Assembly: GCA_030631085.1 (NCBI GenBank)
Contig: DAOVLV010000009.1
Coordinates: 1 to 14,547, forward strand
Origin: Planctomycetales bacterium
GTDB taxonomy: Bacteria > Planctomycetota > Phycisphaerae > SM23-33
DNA length: 14,547 nt
Direction of reading: 5' to 3'
The notes below the pieces were generated by a model. That model was not told the DNA's origin, ran no database searches, and saw only the letters and a list, made by a program, of their open reading frames with translations. Positions 12,568 through 14,547 of this stretch are shown piece by piece (within the stretch, counting starts at the first letter, position 1; every line of letters starts with the position of its first letter). Made by a program: the position numbers and the translations under genes.

Positions 12568-13009
12568 ACTAGGCAAGCAAATCACAGTAAATTGCGAAGA
12601 ACTGAGTCTGCTCCTCGATTCCGTCGGTTCTCTTTTTAACGATGTCTCATCCGGACGGGAGCCGACTCCCACTGAGACTTTTGCCCTGGCCAGCGTATTG
12701 AATTCATTCTACAACGGCGTAGAGAATATCTTTAAACGCATAGCGGTACTCATTGACGGGGGTTGTCCGCGCGGTGGTTCCTGGCACACCGAACTGATCT
12801 CCTCAATGGTGAAACCAACGTCCGGTCGTTCAGCCGTGATTTCCGAAGATATGTTACAGCGCCTTAAAGGTTATATGGATTTCAGGCATTTCTACGTACA
12901 CGCATATACCTACGAACTTGATTGGGATTTAATGGCTCCGCTGGTTCTCGGCTGCAAGGAAACGTTGCATCTGCTGGAGGCCGAACTGAACGAATTTCTA
13001 AAACACTGA
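12557..13009 (+). CDS. hepT: HepT-like HEPN-domain RNase toxin
   Basis: A 150-residue, mostly helical protein of the HEPN superfamily. The RX4HXY motif is present as RHFYVHAY, with R110, H115 and Y117; these are the RNase catalytic Arg/His and the tyrosine that MntA AMPylates in known pairs. The longer spacing before the motif, with a central segment GGCPRGGSWHTEL, resembles the larger HepT-like family rather than the roughly 110-120-residue DUF86 type. I set the start at GTG 12557, which overlaps the MNT stop by 11 bp and has AGGGGA about 8 nt upstream; an open frame extends to TTG 12299, but this runs through the MNT gene and is Arg/Ser/Pro-rich shadow. The two genes form one operon. Confidence 0.88.
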   Translation: MWDKLGKQITVNCEELSLLLDSVGSLFNDVSSGREPTPTETFALASVLNSFYNGVENIFKRIAVLIDGGCPRGGSWHTELISSMVKPTSGRSAVISEDMLQRLKGYMDFRHFYVHAYTYELDWDLMAPLVLGCKETLHLLEAELNEFLKH

Positions 13010-13016
13010 TCCGGCA

Positions 13017-13028
13017 TGACCGGTAGAG
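13017..13028 (+). repeat. 12-bp direct repeat before the VOC gene
   Basis: TGACCGGTAGAG here recurs exactly at 13403-13414. The copies lie just before the VOC gene and at the start of the UROD-like gene, where the repeat encodes part of its N-terminus (TGRE). It could be coincidence or the trace of a small duplication. Confidence 0.4.
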
Positions 13029-13048
13029 CCGGGAAAAGGAGAATCATC

Positions 13049-13396
13049 ATGGGTGAACCTGTAGTGCATTGGGAGATTGGGGCCAAGGACGCCGCGAAGA
13101 TGCAGGAGTTTTACGGGAGCCTGTTCGACTGGGAGATTCAGAACAATTTTCCCGGCTACGCGCAGGTCAGCACCGGACAGGAAGATGTCTGCGGCGGGAT
13201 AATGCAGATAAAAGACGACGTCCCGCCGTATGTAACCTTCTACGTGGCGGTGGACGACCTTCAGGCGTATCTGGACAAGGCCGAGAACCTCGGCGGAAAG
13301 ACCGTCGTGCCGCCCACGCAGATTCCGATGATCGGCGCCTTTGCGGTCTTTACCGACCCGGAAGGCCACGGGATAGGACTGTTCAAGAAAGAATAG
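13049..13396 (+). CDS. VOC (glyoxalase/bleomycin-resistance fold) family protein
   Basis: A 115-residue single-domain protein of the vicinal oxygen chelate superfamily. It shows the two beta-alpha-beta-beta-beta modules: PVVHWEIGAKDAAKMQEFYGSLFDW (4-28) opens the first, and PYVTFYVAVDDLQAYLDKAENLGG (60-83) the second, ending with the family motif FTDPEGHGIGLFKKE (101-115). H7 is a candidate metal ligand. It most resembles small uncharacterised VOC proteins (old COG3324 type). The start at ATG 13049 is supported by AAAGGAG 8 nt upstream; an ATG at 13016 would add 11 residues without its own site. The next gene starts 5 bp after the stop, so the two are likely co-transcribed. The substrate is unknown. 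Confidence 0.9.
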   Translation: MGEPVVHWEIGAKDAAKMQEFYGSLFDWEIQNNFPGYAQVSTGQEDVCGGIMQIKDDVPPYVTFYVAVDDLQAYLDKAENLGGKTVVPPTQIPMIGAFAVFTDPEGHGIGLFKKE

Positions 13397-13401
13397 GTTC
13401 C

Positions 13402-14547
13402 TTGACCGGTAGAGAGAAAATCGAGGCTGCCTTCTCGCCGGACGGCGCCGAGGATATCCCGGCGGTAATCTGCTACGAGGGCATCTACGTCCGCGACCAT
13501 TGGGATCAACTAACCTCCCGGCCCTGGTGGCATCAGTTATCAGGCGACCTTGAAGAGCAGTTGGCCTGGCGGCGGGAGGTCATCGCCGGCCTCCGGCATG
13601 ACTGGTTTCGCCTTCCGGACTGTCCCGCTCGCGCCGAACGGGCAGAGACGTTTATCGAAGAGCGCGACGAAGGCGTTTTTCGAATTGACAGGCGGACCGG
13701 CAGCGAGGACAAACTCACCCCGCCCGCCACAGGCGGCAGCACCTCACCTGTCAAGTCGCCCCAACTGCCGGAGACGGTCGAGCAGGTCGATGCCTCGATT
13801 ACCTCGTCCAACCACTGGGCCTTCCAGAGATTTACCGGGGGATTCGACCCCGACCGGTTTGTCGCCGAAGGCCGGGCCGACCTGGCCGAGAGACTGGTGG
13901 AAGAATTCGCCCGGGAACTTTACTTCTATTCCTACGCCAACTCGCCGCTCTGGAACTGCTATTACTTGTGGGGTTTCGAGGGGCTGATGGTCATGATCGC
14001 CGACAGACCCGACCTTGTCCGCCACGCCTGCCGGAGCAACCTCGACATCGCCGTCGGTCTCGTCCATAAGGCCTCGGCCTTGGGCGCCGAAGCCGTGTGG
14101 ATCGAAGAGGCTTTTATGGACATGATCAGCCCTGCCGCCTACGAGTCGCTGGGCGTGCCGGTCATGCGGGAATTAATCGAACAAATCCGCTCGCTGGGCA
14201 TGAAGAGCATCTACTACTATACCGGCGACCCTGCCGGTAAATGGGAGCAGATACTCTCGCTCGGCATGGATGCCCTTGCCATGGAAGAAGGCAAGAAGGG
14301 CTTCACCAACGATATTGAAGAGATCGCCGAGCAGGTGGCCGGGCGGTACACACTGCTGGGTAATCTCGACGCCGTTGGCGTTCTCCAGGACGGCAGCGAC
14401 GAGCAACTCCGCGCCGAGGTCGCCCGGCAAATCGCCGCCGGTCGCAGGAACGACAGCCGGTTTATCATGAGCCTCGGCAGCCCGCCGACGCCCGCCACGC
14501 CGGTCGAACGCGTCCGCCTCTACCTCGAACTGGCGCGCGAACTCGGC
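13402..14547 (+). CDS. Uroporphyrinogen decarboxylase-superfamily protein (3' end cut by window edge), zinc motifs missing
   Basis: At least 382 residues of a UROD-superfamily protein, a TIM-barrel group including HemE and the zinc-dependent methyltransferases MtaA/CmuA. The N-terminus, TGREKIEAAFSPDGAEDIPA, matches the usual 'ReRv.aal....pDriPv' opening. The C-terminal part LLGNLDAVGVLQDGSDEQLR (318-337) and PATPVERVRLYLELARELG (364-382) match 'GniDp..vL..Gt.eeVr' and 'tP.eNv.a'. The zinc ligands of MtaA/CmuA are absent: the 'HiCG' site reads YYTGD (272-276) and the 'spGC' site reads SLGSPPTP (357-364). HemE-specific substrate motifs are not seen either, so the function is unknown. The start is TTG at 13402, 5 bp after the VOC gene; no ATG fits and the ribosome-binding site is weak. 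A hairpin-rich insert encodes TPPATGGSTSPVKS (106-119). Confidence 0.82.
   Translation, partial: MTGREKIEAAFSPDGAEDIPAVICYEGIYVRDHWDQLTSRPWWHQLSGDLEEQLAWRREVIAGLRHDWFRLPDCPARAERAETFIEERDEGVFRIDRRTGSEDKLTPPATGGSTSPVKSPQLPETVEQVDASITSSNHWAFQRFTGGFDPDRFVAEGRADLAERLVEEFARELYFYSYANSPLWNCYYLWGFEGLMVMIADRPDLVRHACRSNLDIAVGLVHKASALGAEAVWIEEAFMDMISPAAYESLGVPVMRELIEQIRSLGMKSIYYYTGDPAGKWEQILSLGMDALAMEEGKKGFTNDIEEIAEQVAGRYTLLGNLDAVGVLQDGSDEQLRAEVARQIAAGRRNDSRFIMSLGSPPTPATPVERVRLYLELARELG
13403..13414 (+). repeat. 12-bp direct repeat at the start of the UROD-like gene
   Basis: Second exact copy of TGACCGGTAGAG (first at 13017-13028). It overlaps the proposed TTG start codon at 13402-13404. The first copy, preceded by ATG instead of TTG, also opens with the residues MTGRAGK, echoing MTGREKI here. 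Confidence 0.4.

Noticed and set aside
1..14547. CRISPR array, tRNA, rRNA or transposase genes
   Set aside because: No regularly spaced repeats, cloverleaf-type pairing, rRNA-like stretches or transposase motifs were seen on either strand.

Overview
The window looks like chromosomal DNA from a planctomycete-type bacterium, most likely Phycisphaerae or a relative. This is an inference from gene content: a TIGR03790-type secreted protein, a GH127 glycosidase, a divergent Gfo/Idh oxidoreductase, a UROD-superfamily protein and moderately GC-rich DNA. No rRNA or other marker fixes the taxonomy, and I saw no rRNA, tRNA, CRISPR array or IS element.

Layout. (1) Positions 1-5204, all on the minus strand, read in transcription order: a cytoplasmic GH127 beta-L-arabinofuranosidase-like enzyme, ruvC, a Gfo/Idh/MocA oxidoreductase lacking the usual catalytic lysine, ruvA, and ruvB (cut by the window edge). 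The Holliday-junction set ruvCAB is thus split by a sugar-metabolism-type gene, with short gaps (33-73 bp) that allow one transcript. (2) 5205-5637, a roughly 430-bp divergent intergenic region with a tiny possible ORF, stem-loops and a candidate promoter. (3) 5638-8136, plus strand: two tandem paralogous membrane-anchored proteins of unclear family, a LemA-family protein whose start overlaps the stop of the second paralog, and a GNAT acetyltransferase followed by a terminator-like stem-loop. (4) 8248-8762, a BrnT/BrnA toxin-antitoxin module in which the toxin gene carries a one-base frameshift; near-identical 20-bp sequences lie on either side. (5) 8822-12117, minus strand: a secreted TIGR03790-type protein with a C-terminal PA14-like beta domain, followed 38 bp later by a PHP-family metallohydrolase. 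(6) 12286-13009, plus strand: an MNT nucleotidyltransferase / HepT toxin-antitoxin pair. (7) 13049-14547: a small VOC (glyoxalase-fold) protein and a UROD-superfamily protein starting at TTG and running off the window, which lacks the zinc-ligand motifs of the MtaA/CmuA branch.

How they work together: RuvA, RuvB and RuvC form the branch-migration and resolution machine. The GH127 enzyme and the oxidoreductase suggest plant or algal polysaccharide use. The two toxin-antitoxin modules and the paralog/LemA cluster give the right half an accessory character. The most unusual points are the broken brnT with its antitoxin ribosome-binding site inside a hairpin, the paralog-paralog-LemA cluster with a visibly AT-richer second copy, and the TIGR03790 protein whose motifs resemble caspase-fold (C25-like) peptidases.
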